DNA of 64,000 bases, taken from the NCBI GenBank assembly GCA_021018995.1, contig CM037590.1:43588287-43652286 (forward strand), in the 5' to 3' direction. Made by a program: the position numbers and the translations under genes. Below, piece by piece: positions 24,421 through 36,500 of this stretch. Position 1 is the first letter of the stretch. Each line of letters opens with the position of its first letter. The notes beneath the pieces were generated by a model. It had not been told where the DNA came from, ran no database searches, and was given only the letters and a program-made list of their open reading frames with translations. This DNA is from Chloranthus sessilifolius (lineage: Eukaryota; Streptophyta; Magnoliopsida; Chloranthales; Chloranthaceae).

Positions 24421-24794
24421 ATTACTATTATGTTGTTAGAAAATTAGTACTTATAATATTTCACTAAATATTATTTAATAAATCCTCAAGCATCTCATAC
24501 ACCATCGAATGGTTGTATCATTATATCCTTTCAAACACATATACAAATAAAAGAGTTATAGTAAAGAAAATAGTAAGTCGTGTAATGAAACTACAATGAT
24601 ATTGTACATAGAGACTCTCGGCCTAATTTGTACGTACTACTTGAGGATTGTTTCATTCATGGAGGAAGTGGGGCAGTTCGTCATGTGATATGATAGGTGG
24701 TTAGGGAGAACAAGGTGGATGGTATATCGCGATAGAGTCTCCTCGAATATGGTGGCGTTCGTTGATGGTACAATTATTCGAGGGGGCATTTATA

Positions 24795-24943
24795 AACCTT
24801 TAAAACACGTTGACTGCTTCCTCATATGTTCTGAACAACCTATGATAGGCCCCTGTGAACCTTGTGATTTCTCGCGAGCAATCCTCCCATGTTCAATAAA
24901 CACGAGGTCTCCTACCAATGAAAGTGAGATAGTATTTACCCAT
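24795..24943 (-). pseudogene. broken RNase H1 N-terminal / caulimovirus-VI-like domain
   Basis: Read on the - strand from the ATG at 24943 it starts MGKYYLTFIGRRPRVY, followed by TWEDCSREITRFTGAYHRLF and then TYEEAVNVF. This is the pattern of the RNA-DNA-hybrid-binding fold found at the N terminus of RNase H1 and in caulimovirus gene VI products: Y-Y-x-V-x-x-G-R-x-P-G-I-Y, W-x-x-C, V-x-G-F-x-G-A, EEA. It is broken. Whether it derives from a host gene or from a virus-like element cannot be decided here. It lies 115 bp from the end of the Harbinger transposase, on the same strand, and may be cargo or a neighbour. Confidence 0.5.
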
Positions 24944-25058
24944 TACATCTGAGAACATCTACTCAAATTTTAGTTAACGTATTATTATTATATTAAACAA
25001 AATTAATAAATTAATATTATATTAACTTAAGAATATAATATGAATAGAGCTTATTAGG

Positions 25059-26252
25059 TCAACGTGATTGTGTTGCCCACATCGTGTTTGCTATATTTAA
25101 CCTAAATATGGCCATCCATTCACGATTCGTTGTGATTTGAGTGTTGTGAATGTCGAGGTTTGATTTCTCAATTGAATCATTTGAGGGTTCTACTTCGCAT
25201 TCCTTGGACCATTTTGCGAAGAAAGGATCATCTTCATCATACATCCTTATGTAATTATGAAGTATACAACATGTAGTAACTATCCTCACTTGAGTTTTAA
25301 TGGGGAACCTTATTTGAATTTTTAGTATTGGAAATCGTTGTTTAAGTGCCCCAAAAGTACGTTCCACAACGTTGGGCAAAGAGGCATGTCGCTTGTTGAA
25401 AAGCTCTTGGGGAGTGGCAGGAGGTTTGAGCAATTAAACTCTTGAATATGGTATCTTACCCCACGATACGGAGCAAGAAACCCTCGCACGTTGGAATACC
25501 CCCCATCAAGAAGGTAGTATTTGCCTTATGACACATGAAGCCTATTGAGGGGCCTTGAGAGTGCACTTGCAAGAAATTTTGAGTCAGGACTAGAGCCCTC
25601 CAATCCGGGGAGAACATATTGGAATAGCATATCAAAGCTCACAGAACACAACATTTTGTGATGTAGCTTGCTTGCGATTTCGATATCATTGTGAGTCTCT
25701 CCTCAGAACCGTAACATCTACATGTGCACCATCGTTGGATCCTATAGCATCCTTAAACCAAGGATGCATTAAAGGGTTGTTCAAGAGCTCAGGGGGCGTG
25801 GTGCTCATAGCTTGCTTCACAAACTCGGGATAGAAATCCAAAATATCGAGAAGTACACTATTAAAGGAGAGGCTAATGGTTGATCCTTAACGCTGAAATC
25901 TATCTTGCACGGCCAGATTCTTTTGATTTTGAGCTACTGTGTAAAGGAATATTGTCATGACCTCCTCGACCATCATCCTCTGTGTATCTTGTAGGAGACC
26001 CCTCGACCTCAGTCCATTACATAAATTCTTAAATGCAGGTGTACGCATGCGAAAGAGTTCGTATGCAATGTCTGAATGGTCGTTAAGTGTCTCCGTCACA
26101 TATAAGGGTCCAGTGAGGATAGAGTTGTGTCGTCGCCACCTTTCAGGACGGAGTGTTATATAGTAGACGGTCACAATGATAATGAAACTCATTGTCAACA
26201 TTAGGATCAGTTCTTCATCGGACATAATGGGAGGTGCCATTAAACCTACCAA
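25059..26252 (-). pseudogene. PIF/Harbinger transposase (HARBI1/ALP1-like), decayed
   Basis: The DDE transposase of PIF/Harbinger DNA transposons acts with a Myb-like partner. From 26252 down it reads the helix-turn-helix part (ELFRMRTPAFKNLCNGLR ... TIFLYTVAQN). It then has the first catalytic Asp in IGSNDGAHV (about 25732), the second in EGSSPDSKFL (about 25584) and Glu in NVVERTFGALK (about 25363), ending with CILHNYIRMYDEDD and a NTMWA tail. The catalytic triad is visible, but the frame is broken by a TAA after DRFQR (25887), a stop just before GKYYLLDGGY, and frame changes near 25690 and 25434. It is therefore inactive. The partner ORF lies upstream on the same strand. Confidence 0.85.
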
Positions 26253-26304
26253 TTTAAGGACAATGGAGAATAATAAACAATTAGAAGTTTATTTAAAAGA
26301 GTTA

Positions 26305-27363
26305 CTAATAGACAAGCCTAATGAGGTGGCCACGACCTCCCAAGCAACATAAATAGGTACGCTTGGCGATGGCTACTTCTGCCAATCGGGAACTGATTTG
26401 TTCCACCCTAACACATAGTTCTATAAATATAGGCATATCGATAAAATTGTTTGTCTTCATTTCCTCCAATATCTCTATAAATCTATTATACTGGTTGGCC
26501 GGGCCGTGACATTGAGTTACAAGAGTGTCAAGAGATATTTGAAACCCTTTCAAGCGTTCAAGTAGACTATCAGAAAGATAACAACTCTTTCTTTTCATCC
26601 TAGAACCAGAGGTAGGGGACCGGGCTGGGTGGGTTCTCGTGGACGGGATTGGACCACTCTCCGCTGTGTAGGGAGGTTGTGCATGACCAAATGTCGTGGG
26701 GCGGATTGTTCGAATACCGGATGATACGAGTCACTAATATCATCACTGTCCAATGGAACGGGGGGTTGTTCCTCTTCACGGGGATCCATTGGGTGAAACT
26801 CCTTATGCCCAGTGTATATGGTATTTCCGAATAGAAGGCACAAACTTTTATAGTCTTACACCTTATGACCTCGATAGGTCGTTGCCCACCCATAACCTTG
26901 GAGTCAATTAAGGAACAAGGAACATAGTTATTAAGTGAAGATAAAACCCCTATTACATAAAATTAACGTGATTTGTAAGGTTTTTGAATAACTAACCGGT
27001 CGATTGCAGAAATTATCCAAAATATCGGGCTCTACAAGGACCATCTTCGTATGGTGGTCCCATCCGAAACCACTAGTTTGTAGGATGCATTTCATCTAAC
27101 TGTAATGATTTTTCACTGTCCTCAAATGGTTGTAACACTTTTCTTTAGTGAGTTCTTCCAGTTTATTCTGAAAGCAATGGTAAGTTCTTAACTTCATAGT
27201 CATCTCTGGCCAAACATTTTTTTCCCAGGACTCATTAGCCAATTTCCTTTGTAGATGATACTGTTCCACCAGCTCTTTGATGAATTTCTCCTCCATCTCC
27301 TCATCACACGAAAAATTTCTCAAGGAGGCAGCGGTGACCTTTTGTTTCCTTTACGATCGGACA
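26305..27363 (-). pseudogene. Harbinger Myb/SANT-like protein, decayed
   Basis: This is the DNA-binding partner of the Harbinger transposase. It begins MSDRKGNKR at 27363; the SANT-like part then appears in another frame (MRNFSCDEEMEEKFIKELVE ... WEKNVWPEM, CYNHLRTVKNHY; 27323-27096). SGFGWD-type sequence follows (about 27060-27000: SGFGWDHHTKMVLVEPDI), then a charged middle, then a C-terminal part (26598-26305: MKRKSCYLSDSLLERLKGF). The order is the usual one for this family. At least two frame changes break it. It and the transposase are read in the same direction and 53 bp apart at their closest ORF ends. The element's terminal repeats were not found. Confidence 0.75.
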
Positions 27364-28671
27364 TACTAACAACTTATGTATAAAACACACAATTAATGGT
27401 TTCATACAGTAGGCACCAATGAAGATTGGGTGGGTTCCGACATTAATTTAAAACGCTATATCTGTATAAATCACTAGGTTCTTCTCCTGATGGGGTTCAT
27501 CAAACAATAGGCCCCAATGAAGTTTGTACGGATTTTCTTAAAAGGCATGCTCCCATAAATTCAGTCTTCAATAGGGGGTGAACAATAGCACACCCCTATA
27601 TAGCGGATTGACAAAGTTGTGGACTATAGTAGGCTAGCAAGATATATACTTCATATAGAGCTAATACCAATTATATTGTTGTTGCCTACTACAGTCCACA
27701 TGGGGTTCATATAAGAGTATATTTACTATAGCAGGTCTTATAGTTAACTACATTAGTAGACTATAGTGAGAAACCACATGGAAGATTGTGGGGCAATGGA
27801 GAGTTTAGCTTCAAACAGTAAGTGATGATCTTTCCTGTAATCGATCTGAATTGGCACACACCATTGGCATGTGTTCTGCTATTGAAAAACTGAATACCAT
27901 CCATGGTGCTCAAGTTTAACTGCCTAATACCAAGTCTCTGTTTCATATAGTCATACTTCTTGGTGGCTAGAATTATTGAAAGATGTTAGTGCCCCCAAAG
28001 GGGGTGCTTTCTGAATTCTAATCAATCAGCCACCTAACTTGGCAAATAACTAATCAATCAGCTACCTAACCTGCTAAATATAACAACAATTTGTAGTTTT
28101 GCAAATCTACTGGCATGTAATTGTTGTGCATTAAGCATAAATGCAAGTAGACCTTTGAATGCTTTTTTAGTAACTTATTCTACAATTCGACAGAATTGAT
28201 CTAATTCACCCTTTTATGTCTTTTCCTAATGTAGCTGTAAAGCACTGTCTTGGAAATAAGCTATTATTAAGCTATATGTCATCTAAGATTCTATGGCCTA
28301 AAACAGTAGCTTGTGTAATAATAGTAAGGAAAAAGCTCCAAATTTTGTTGTATATATATATATATATAGTTGCTGCTATAAATGGCTGCTATGTGCATAT
28401 GTATACTATATATATAGCTGCTGTATATATATGATAAAGTCAATCCATCTGATTTTTCTTACAAGAAATAGTATTAGAACTGATGGCACACACAATCAAT
28501 AGGAACCCTTGCTAATGGGTACAATTGAACTAATTTACCATCAATATGAGATAATTATGTTCATGAAAATTGAATAAAACCTCCAGAAATTGAAAGTAAA
28601 TGGAAAAGTTCATGAGATTCGATTAAAATAGTTACTTCTAATTCTGTGACTAACTCTCTAGAGATTGACCT

Positions 28672-28673
<2 letters not shown>
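27364..28673. other. intergenic, with a hairpin and a short duplication
   Basis: GTGGACTATAGTAGGC (27619-27634) is repeated in inverse with one mismatch at 27684-27699 (GCCTACTACAGTCCAC), a possible small foldback element. Near 28019-28080 a 30-bp block, AATCAATCAGC(C/T)ACCTAAC, is duplicated. A short (TA)n run lies at 28350-28368. No gene is recognised. Confidence 0.4.

Positions 28674-28741
<68 letters not shown>
28674..28741. repeat. (TA)n microsatellite
   Basis: TA run of about 66 bp, the longest in the window. Confidence 0.95.
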
Positions 28742-28743
<2 letters not shown>

Positions 28744-29137
28744 TTCACAGAGCCCAAATCAGTTAACTTGGGCAGTATATAAGAGTATTACTTTAAAAAT
28801 CAGTCTATAGAAGCTTACTCATCAAAGCAAAAAAGTTGTGGAAAGGAGACAACACGACTAGAAAAGATAGCTGGTGGTTATAAATTAGTGGGTGCTGGGT
28901 CCAAACAAAACAGATCTTAATGGGTCTTGGGTCCAAAGAAAAGGGAAAATAATAAATTAGATATGTTGCATACGTAATGATCTTTGACTCTGGACAAGGA
29001 AAACTAGATATGTTGGGTCCAAAGAAAACTAGATATGCTGTAAATAATAAACTAGAAAAGGGCAAATAATACACTAGTTCAATGGAAGCTTCACAAAGAT
29101 AGGTGGTGGTTATATAATAAACAGATCTTGGGAGCTG

Positions 29138-29192
<55 letters not shown>

Positions 29193-29594
29193 TGTTGCTA
29201 TATATGGTTCCAAAGAAAACCATATATATTGTTGCTGCTATATATGGGAGAATCTTAAGTTAACATCAGCCTATAAAAAGTAGAAACCATAAAAGTCAAG
29301 ATTCTCTCATTTTCAAGGGCTATAGATGTGGTTGGAGGTTCAAGCTAGTTGAACTTGACCATTGCCCATATTTCATGCCAAATAATAAACATTAAATATT
29401 TCCCTTCACCTAAATAGTTTGATCCTCATTAATTAACGTCTTAATTTTAGAAGATTTTCTTTTAAGAGCTATGTTTATAATTAGAAAGAGCAAGCTGTAT
29501 CCACTCAAATTTCTATGGCTCGGCTCCAACTCTCTAAAATATCTCTGCTATAGCATATAAAGGTGATGGACTAAAGCATATAGAGCTGCTACTG

Positions 29595-29675
<81 letters not shown>

Positions 29676-29857
29676 TGAGAGAGTTGTTGCTATATAGGCA
29701 TAAATACCTAACTTTGAGCATAATAAACCCATAGTCTTCAATAGCAAAAAGTTTTAGCATAGTGCAATTGATCTAGTAGGTCCCCTCCACCTAAACTTGA
29801 AGTAGGTTTCTGCTGCTATATAGTAGGTCCCCTCCACCTGACCAGCAATCAGTTGAG
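28742..29857. repeat. TA-rich spacer with (TA)n and (GA)n runs
   Basis: TA runs lie at 29139-29188 and 29598-29640. The second passes directly into a GA run (29641-29671). GTTGCTGCTATATA-like words recur between them (28371, 29226 and others), and GGGTCCAAAGAAAA recurs near 28925 and 29010, suggesting local slippage and duplication. No gene is seen. Confidence 0.7.
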
Positions 29858-29963
29858 ATTGAAGGAGACTCAACCATCACCGTTGCTTGGATGAATAAAG
29901 TTGATCGGTTATCTAACAGGGGAATACTAAGACACGGCTTTGGATGGGAGAAAATAATGAATT
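29858..29963 (+). mobile_element. possible LINE RNase H fragment
   Basis: The frame reads IEGDSTITVAWMNKVDRLSN, matching the E-G-D-S...W-(I/M/L)-N pattern in the RNase H-like domain of plant L1 LINEs (compare FEGDSKVVIHWL near 52243). Only about 35 residues are recognisable. The remaining DNA from 29964 to 31060 is AT-rich; the ORF at 30343-30585 has no recognisable domain. Confidence 0.35.
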
Positions 29964-31060
29964 GATTTAGTTCTCTATTGGTTCATGCCTTAGCAGCATT
30001 GACAGAGTTTGTACTGTTATGTATTGGGGCATTGCAGTTATGGCTAATGGCTTACTTATAAGGGTAGGGTCTTTTTATTGTATTTTCCTCCTAAAATCAT
30101 TGCTTTAAAAAACAAAACCAAACAAAAAAAATTGAAACTAGCACAAAGGGAAGCTAAGTAGGCTGACGCCATAGCTGAAGCTGTTAAGTGTGAACTCAGC
30201 CATAACCACTTGAAAAAATATAAGAGGTGCTCTGATAGATTGGTCTATGAAACTGGTATAACCTCTTTTTTTTTATAAAAAAAATCATACGTAAATCTAA
30301 CATAGCCATTTTCAAGAGCACCCGCTTCCCTGTGAATCATAGATGAAAATCACGCTCGAGACAATAGTGTTAGTACTTTTTTCCCTTTGTATCGTTGATA
30401 CAGAGTTTGTATCAGCAATACAGATCAAATTATCATTGTTAGTAGTTGAACTGGAGGAAAGCGAACCACGAACTGATTCACGGTTAACCTGGTTTAAATT
30501 GAATCAATTCAAAATAATATTCACAAAAAGCTTCAAATTTTTGGTTACATTAATTTACCTACAACATATACAAGCTAAAAAATAAATATAAATTACTAAC
30601 ATAATGAAAAATAAATAAATGCAAATTTTAAAATGCCCGATGTTTAGAGTCCAGTCTATTTTTACGTTAATTACAAAAACAAGTATCAAATCCTATACTA
30701 ATACTTTCAACCTGGCCAACAGTTTTAGTCCTATTTTAGATACACCTAACCTCTGGTAGCAAAAATACCCACATAATTAAACACAACCTCTTGATATTTG
30801 ATTTCTACCATACAAAATTAAATAACTACAATAACCACTAACATATTATTTTGAAAAAACAAAATTGTTTTAAAAAAAATCACATATAATGCACCAAAGT
30901 CTTTTGTGGTTTGAGCAGCATATATAAAATTTAATAACTACAGAAAATATTATAGATGCTAGAAACAAACCAAAAATAGTAACATACTTCTAAAACAGAT
31001 CAACCAAATCAAGAACAAAAAATAAAAGAGCCCAAATTTACAAGTAAAACACATCACCTG

Positions 31061-31575
31061 ATTTGCAGGGGTTTGCCTGAGTAGTGAGATTGGGAGGATC
31101 TGAAGTCTCTGCAAGGTACAAGGCATCCATTATACAGCCATCAACCCCTCCCCAAAGATCAACCCAATCCATCTAGCTCCAAATTTTCAACGTAGCTGTA
31201 ATGGCTATGCACATAAGTTCTGCATAAAGCCAAAACTTTACCATCTATATCTGACCTAAAATCCATCGATTTCCCCCTCTAGATTGTCATTTGCTACTAT
31301 TAAACCTATGATACTCACAGGTGTTGCAATCTGAGATCGTCCATGGGCATCAGCGGCAAACCTTATGGCAGTATCGTCTTGTCTCTTTAATGGAAAAGGC
31401 AAAAGCCCTCAACCGTATTAGAACAGAGGAGCAATGGCTACTTACTCTGGAACAAAGAGTTGTACTCTTTCCAGTGTTTTAATGGTTGTCTAAAGCTTCA
31501 ATTGCAGGTAGAGGTTTCCTCAAGACAACGTTGGCTCCCGCGCTCAGAGAAAAGCTTCAGTGCATATGGCTGAGA
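31061..31575. other. unclassified, possibly exon debris
   Basis: On the - strand 31382-31323 reads DDTAIRFAADAHGRSQIATP before a GTGAGT donor-like site, which looks coding, but I cannot assign it. The HSP101 exon fragment lies about 500 bp away on the same strand; I saw no HSP101 match here. Confidence 0.2.
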
Positions 31576-31920
31576 CACTACGTGAAAATTCAGAAAAAAC
31601 AACAGCCGATGACTGTCATTTTTTAAAATAACGACAGTTTTTAACCGTCGAGTGGGCTGTCGTAAAAAACGCCGTAGTATTTGTTAATAACGCATTATAG
31701 CTGTTGTTTATTTTCTCAAACAACGATAGTCATCAGCTGTCGACCAATAACGACTGTTTTTAGCAGTCGTATTAAATGACTTTTTACAAAAAAAAATTAT
31801 AGTGTCTTTATTTTTAAATGATGTATTATGACAGTCGTTTTAATATTTTTTTTTTTAAAAAGATAATTAAATTTCACAATACGACGATTATATACGCCGC
31901 TTATTAAAATTTTCACCTGA
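31576..31920. mobile_element. CACTA-like element remnant
   Basis: It starts CACTACGTGAAAATTCAG and is filled with short alternating motifs (AACGACAG, ACTGTCGT, TAGCAGTCGT), typical of CACTA sub-terminal repeats. A TTATAGTG end lies at 31804, but similar motifs (GACAGTCGTT, ACGACGATT) run on to about 31900. The 3-bp flanks do not match. I read it as the debris of one or two CACTA elements. Confidence 0.5.
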
Positions 31921-32073
31921 AAAATATAAAATTAAATTAATAATAATCCAAATTCACAAATTCTCCATAACAAAATCTGCATCTTTAGATAAATAGATGG
32001 AACATTCATCATTCTTAGAACTTATAATTCTCACATAGTTCATAAAAACATAAAATAAAAAAAATAAAAAAAC

Positions 32074-32195
32074 TTCTAACTGTATCATCTTCCTTTCCAG
32101 GTTATCAATCTCTTCTAGCCGGCTATCAAGTTGAACTCTCACATTTGCACAGGCCTCATCGACCAATTCAATTGCCTTATCCTATAGGTGACGCC
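32074..32195 (-). pseudogene. HSP101: HSP101 (ClpB1) exon fragment
   Basis: HSP101/ClpB is the AAA+ disaggregase of the plant cytosol. On the - strand, after a TGTGTAG acceptor, the frame reads RHL-stop-DKAIELVDEACANVRVQL and then DSRLEEIDNLERKMIQLE, up to a possible donor at GAA|GTTTTT. This is the end of the first AAA+ domain and the start of the coiled-coil middle domain of HSP101 (GRHLPDKAIDLVDEACANV in the family). A TAG replaces the Pro codon at 32184-32182. No other HSP101 exon was found within several kb, so this looks like an orphan pseudo-exon, perhaps captured. Flanking 32196-32505 resembles intron or spacer. Confidence 0.75.
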
Positions 32196-33300
32196 CTACA
32201 CAACATATAATCACAATAAATATCAATAACGGATTCAATACAAAGCATGACTACAGGACCATGTAATAGCACCATATATCTGGTTGATAGTGAAAACCCA
32301 ACCACCTTAAAAGCAATGCAAGGGCAATCAGGTATATAAGGTGGCCTTGATTGCAACTTCGAGCGTCCTCCTTGCTTGTGGGTTAGAATTTGCCAGTATT
32401 AAAAAGACATTAAAATCAGATACCCATATGTTTTGTGCTAAGTTTTAAGGAAGAGAAATGCACAACTACCTAGGATCTGCTGATCTTGATCAGATGTGGT
32501 GAGTCTTTTCGTGAGTCTTTTCGTTAAGGTATGATTGTGATTTCTAATCACAGTATAATTAGTATTTTCAGTCCTTAATGGGATAGAACTCTTTGGCTAT
32601 AAATATAAGGGGTGCCTGGTCCCAACGATTGCTCGACGCAATTCAATCCTCCCTATTGGCGAAAGCATCCCCATTGTGCTAGGAGATTTTGAAGGCGAGA
32701 AGATCGTTGAAGATCGGCAACCGACCATTAATAGCTCACACTCAAGGTGCGCATATTTATTTTATAGATTATAGGTTTATTGGTTTTGATTGATCATGTA
32801 CCTAGATCCGTATTTAGATTCCCACAATTGGAATCAGAGCCAAATTGGTGCATGGTTGATTGAACCATCGATGCTTGAGTTTGATGTCTTTTTAAAAAAC
32901 CAAAAAAAAAAAGGCGCCGATAGGGGTTTTCCGGCCACCGGACTGGCACCAACAAACGGCCGGCGCCGAGGCCAACCAGACAGCTCGGGCCTGCTGCAGT
33001 CACCGATAGGCGTGGGGCGGTGGTCGTGGTCATTAATAGTAGTTCTGATATTCAAAAAAAAAAATTGGTGGTTCTTTCGGCCGACGGTCCGGCGCTAGTG
33101 GGACCTTTCCGGCCACCGGACTGACCCAGACGTCTCGACGTCGGCCGACCGATCATGACCGGACCGGCCTTGACGGCCACCGATGGGGTGCGGGTAAGCC
33201 CTATAAATTTCACATCTGCAACTCCTTCAAAAAAAAAAACAAAAAAAAAATAGGAAAAACGATGAAGAAGGAGACGAGGGGTTAGGGCGGGTTCACTACC

Positions 33301-33545
33301 AGCCCGACCCGCTGGCCTATTTGGCCCACCTGCCCACTGGCCTCTTTGGCCCACCTGACCCGCTGGCCTATTTGGCCCACTAGACCTGCTGGCCTATTTG
33401 GCCCCAACCCGACCCGCCTGGCCTATTTGGCCCACCTGACCCGCTGGCTTATTTGGCCCACTTGACCCGCTGGCCTATTTGGCCCACCTGACCCACCTGG
33501 TCTAATTTGGCCCCAGCCCGCTAGCCTGGCCTACTTTGGCCCATG
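33301..33545. repeat. GC-rich tandem repeat in the copia leader
   Basis: Nine copies of a 25-29-bp unit, CTGGCCTATTTGGCCCACCT or similar, lie between the 5' LTR and gag. The whole leader (about 32920-33620) is far richer in GC than the rest of the element and is also bounded by A-rich runs. It may be a later acquisition or an expanded leader minisatellite. Confidence 0.85.
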
Positions 33546-36500
33546 GTCCATCCACAGGGCCCATAACTCACTTGGCCACTAAGGCCCATGGCCCGACAGA
33601 GATACCCGGCCCATTATGCCCATTAAATTTCTCATTCTTTTCAGGCCTTTTCTGGGTCATTTATAAGTCCGATTTTCGGACATTATATATGAATTTTGAC
33701 TTTCTCGGGCATTTCGGATCCGTTTTTTAGATCTATTTTTGGTAATGAGCTCTTTATTATAAAATATTCATGACCTGATGTTATTTTTTCACTTTTTAAT
33801 TGGGTAATCATTAATTTTTTGAGTACCATTAATTGGAGTTGGGTAGTGGAGGTCATAGTGGCGTACGGGAGCACATTATGAGAATGAGTGGCATGACAAC
33901 TCAATTAAAAGAAATGGACATGGGTTTTTCTGAGGGTTATCTTGTTCACTTTATTTTGACTTCTCTTCCTGCACAATTTGGCCCGTTCAAGATTAATTAT
34001 AACACGTAGAAAGAGAAGTGGAAGATGAACGAGCTAATCGCTCACTGTGTCCAAGAAGAAGAAAGACTTCGGGCTGAAAAACCTGAAAGTGCTCATTACG
34101 CCGCTCTTGGACCATCAAAAGGAAATTTCAAGCGAAAACAGAGACAATATAAAGGAAAGAATGTGAAAGCTTCTCCACCAAAAACCAAACAAGGAGAAGC
34201 TAGCATATCTACTTCTGGCATCAACTGTTACTTCTGTAAAAAGAAGGGACACATTAAGAAGAATTGTCAGAAATACAGAGATTGGCTAGTTAAGAAAGGT
34301 AAAAACCTAGCCTTTGTGTGTTTTGAATCACTTTATATTGATGCCCCACGCAATACTTGGTGGATAGATTCTGGTGTAACTATTCACATAAGTAATTCAA
34401 TATAGGGATTTCGATCCAGCAGGAAGCTAAGTAAAGGCGAACGTACCATCAAACTCGAAAATAGAGTAGAAGCAGACGTGGAGGCTATTGGGACTCCCAG
34501 TCTCATTTTAGATAGTGGTTTCATTTTGGATTTAATTGATACTATTTACGTTCCAAGTATCACTAGAAACCTTATCTCAATTTCTAAATTGAATTCATTA
34601 GGTTTTGAATTTAAATTTGGACATAATATTTTTACTCTATTATTTGATTCCGATATTGTTGGTGGTGGCTCATTAGTGGGCAATCTTTATCAGTTGAACT
34701 TAGATTCTTCTTATGCCCAATCTTTAGTTTCTATGCATGTGAATGATAAAATTAGTAAGAAACGAAAACGAGCAATCGACATCTCCTCCATTTTATGGTA
34801 TAAACGTTTAGGCCATATATCTAAGGATAGAATGGAGAGGTTAGTTAAAGATGATATACTCGATGCGCTCAATTTCTCTGATTTCACTACTTGTGTTGAT
34901 TGTGTCAAAGGAAAACTCGCAAAAGCTAATAAGAAAGGAGCTATCAGGAGCACGAGTTTTCTAGAAATAGTCCACACGGATATTTGTGGATTGTTTCCAA
35001 CTCCCACTATTGGTGGTCAAAAGTATTTTATTATCTTCACTGATGATTATTCTCGTTTTAGTTATATATTTCTCATTCATGAGAAATCAGAGGCCCTAGA
35101 TATGTTTAAAATCTATAAAGTCGAAGTTGAGTTACAACTCAATTCAAAGATTAAAATTGTGAGATCTGATAGAGGCGGAGAGTACTATGGTAGATACTCT
35201 GAAACAGGTCGTAATCCAGGACCATTCGCTCAATACACCATGTCGGGAACACCTGAACAGAACGGTGTAGTTGAGCGATGAAATCGTACTCTTATTGATA
35301 TGGTGAGAAGCATGTTATACAACTCTAAGTTGCCTATGTTCTTGTGGGGAGAAGCCTTGAAAACAGCGGTGCATATCCTGAATCGAGTTCCTAGTAAGGC
35401 GGTTCCCAAAACTCCTTATGAGCTATGGGTAGGAAGAAAACTGACTTTAGGATATTTACACATTTGGGGCTATTTGGCTGCAAAGGTATACAACCCACAA
35501 TTAGGAAAATTGGATCCTAAAACTATAAGTTGTCATTTCATTGGTTACCCTGATAGGTCAAAAGACTATCGATTTTATTGCCCCACTAATAGTACCCGGA
35601 TTGTTGAGACTAGATATGCCAAATTTTTTGAGGATCGTGAGAACAGTGGGAGTGTTGAGCCTAGGAAAATCACTTTTGAGAAAAATCGAGTTATAATTTC
35701 TATCCCTTTTATCCAAGAAAAAGTGGTACCAACACCAGTTATTCAAGCAACTATTGATGCACCTATGGCTATGTTTAATGAAACACCCCACATTGAGGAG
35801 GTTCTTGCTCCCATGGCAACTGCCAATGATCAACTATTGCGTAAATCAGAGAGAGCAAAGAAGTCAGCCATTTCTGATGACCATATAGTTTACCTCAATG
35901 AGAGTGAGTTTGATTTTGGAAAGGAATCATATCCTGTTTCTTTTAGCCAAGCCATAAAGAGCGACAAATCCACTCAATGGGTCGAAGCTATGAAAGATGA
36001 GTTAGAATCAATGAAACATAATTCGATCTGGGATCTTTGTGAGTTACCTGAAGGAGTTAAGCCTGTAGGCTATAAATGGGTCTATAAAACTAAACAAGAC
36101 TCCAAAGGTAATGTAGAAAGATATAAGGCCAGATTAGTCGCTAAAGGTTTCATTCAAAAAGAGGGAATAGACTATAAAGAGACATTTTTCCCTGTCTCTC
36201 GAAAGGAATCCTTTTGGATAGTCATGACATTAGTAGCTCATTTTGACTTAGAATTACATCAAATGGATGTTAAAACTGCTTTTCTAAATGGCGATTTGCA
36301 TGAAGATGTCTTTATGACACAACCTGAAGATTTTCAGGTTGAGGGGGAGAGTCATTTAGTTTGTGGACTCAAAAGGTCTATATATGGTTTAAAACAGGCA
36401 TCTCGACAATGGTACTTAAAATTTCACGAAGTCATTTCAAATTTTGGTTTTAAAGAAAATAATGTGGATCAATACATATATCTTAAAATCAGTGGGAGTA

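Noticed and set aside
30343-30585. 80-codon ORF with a hydrophobic start resembling a signal peptide
   Set aside because: No homology recognised, no plausible splice partners, AT-rich setting; the signal-like start is weak evidence alone.
33052-33354. 100-codon Pro/Arg/Gly-rich ORFs in the GC-rich copia leader
   Set aside because: They follow the tandem repeat and GC bias of the leader on both strands; no protein family.
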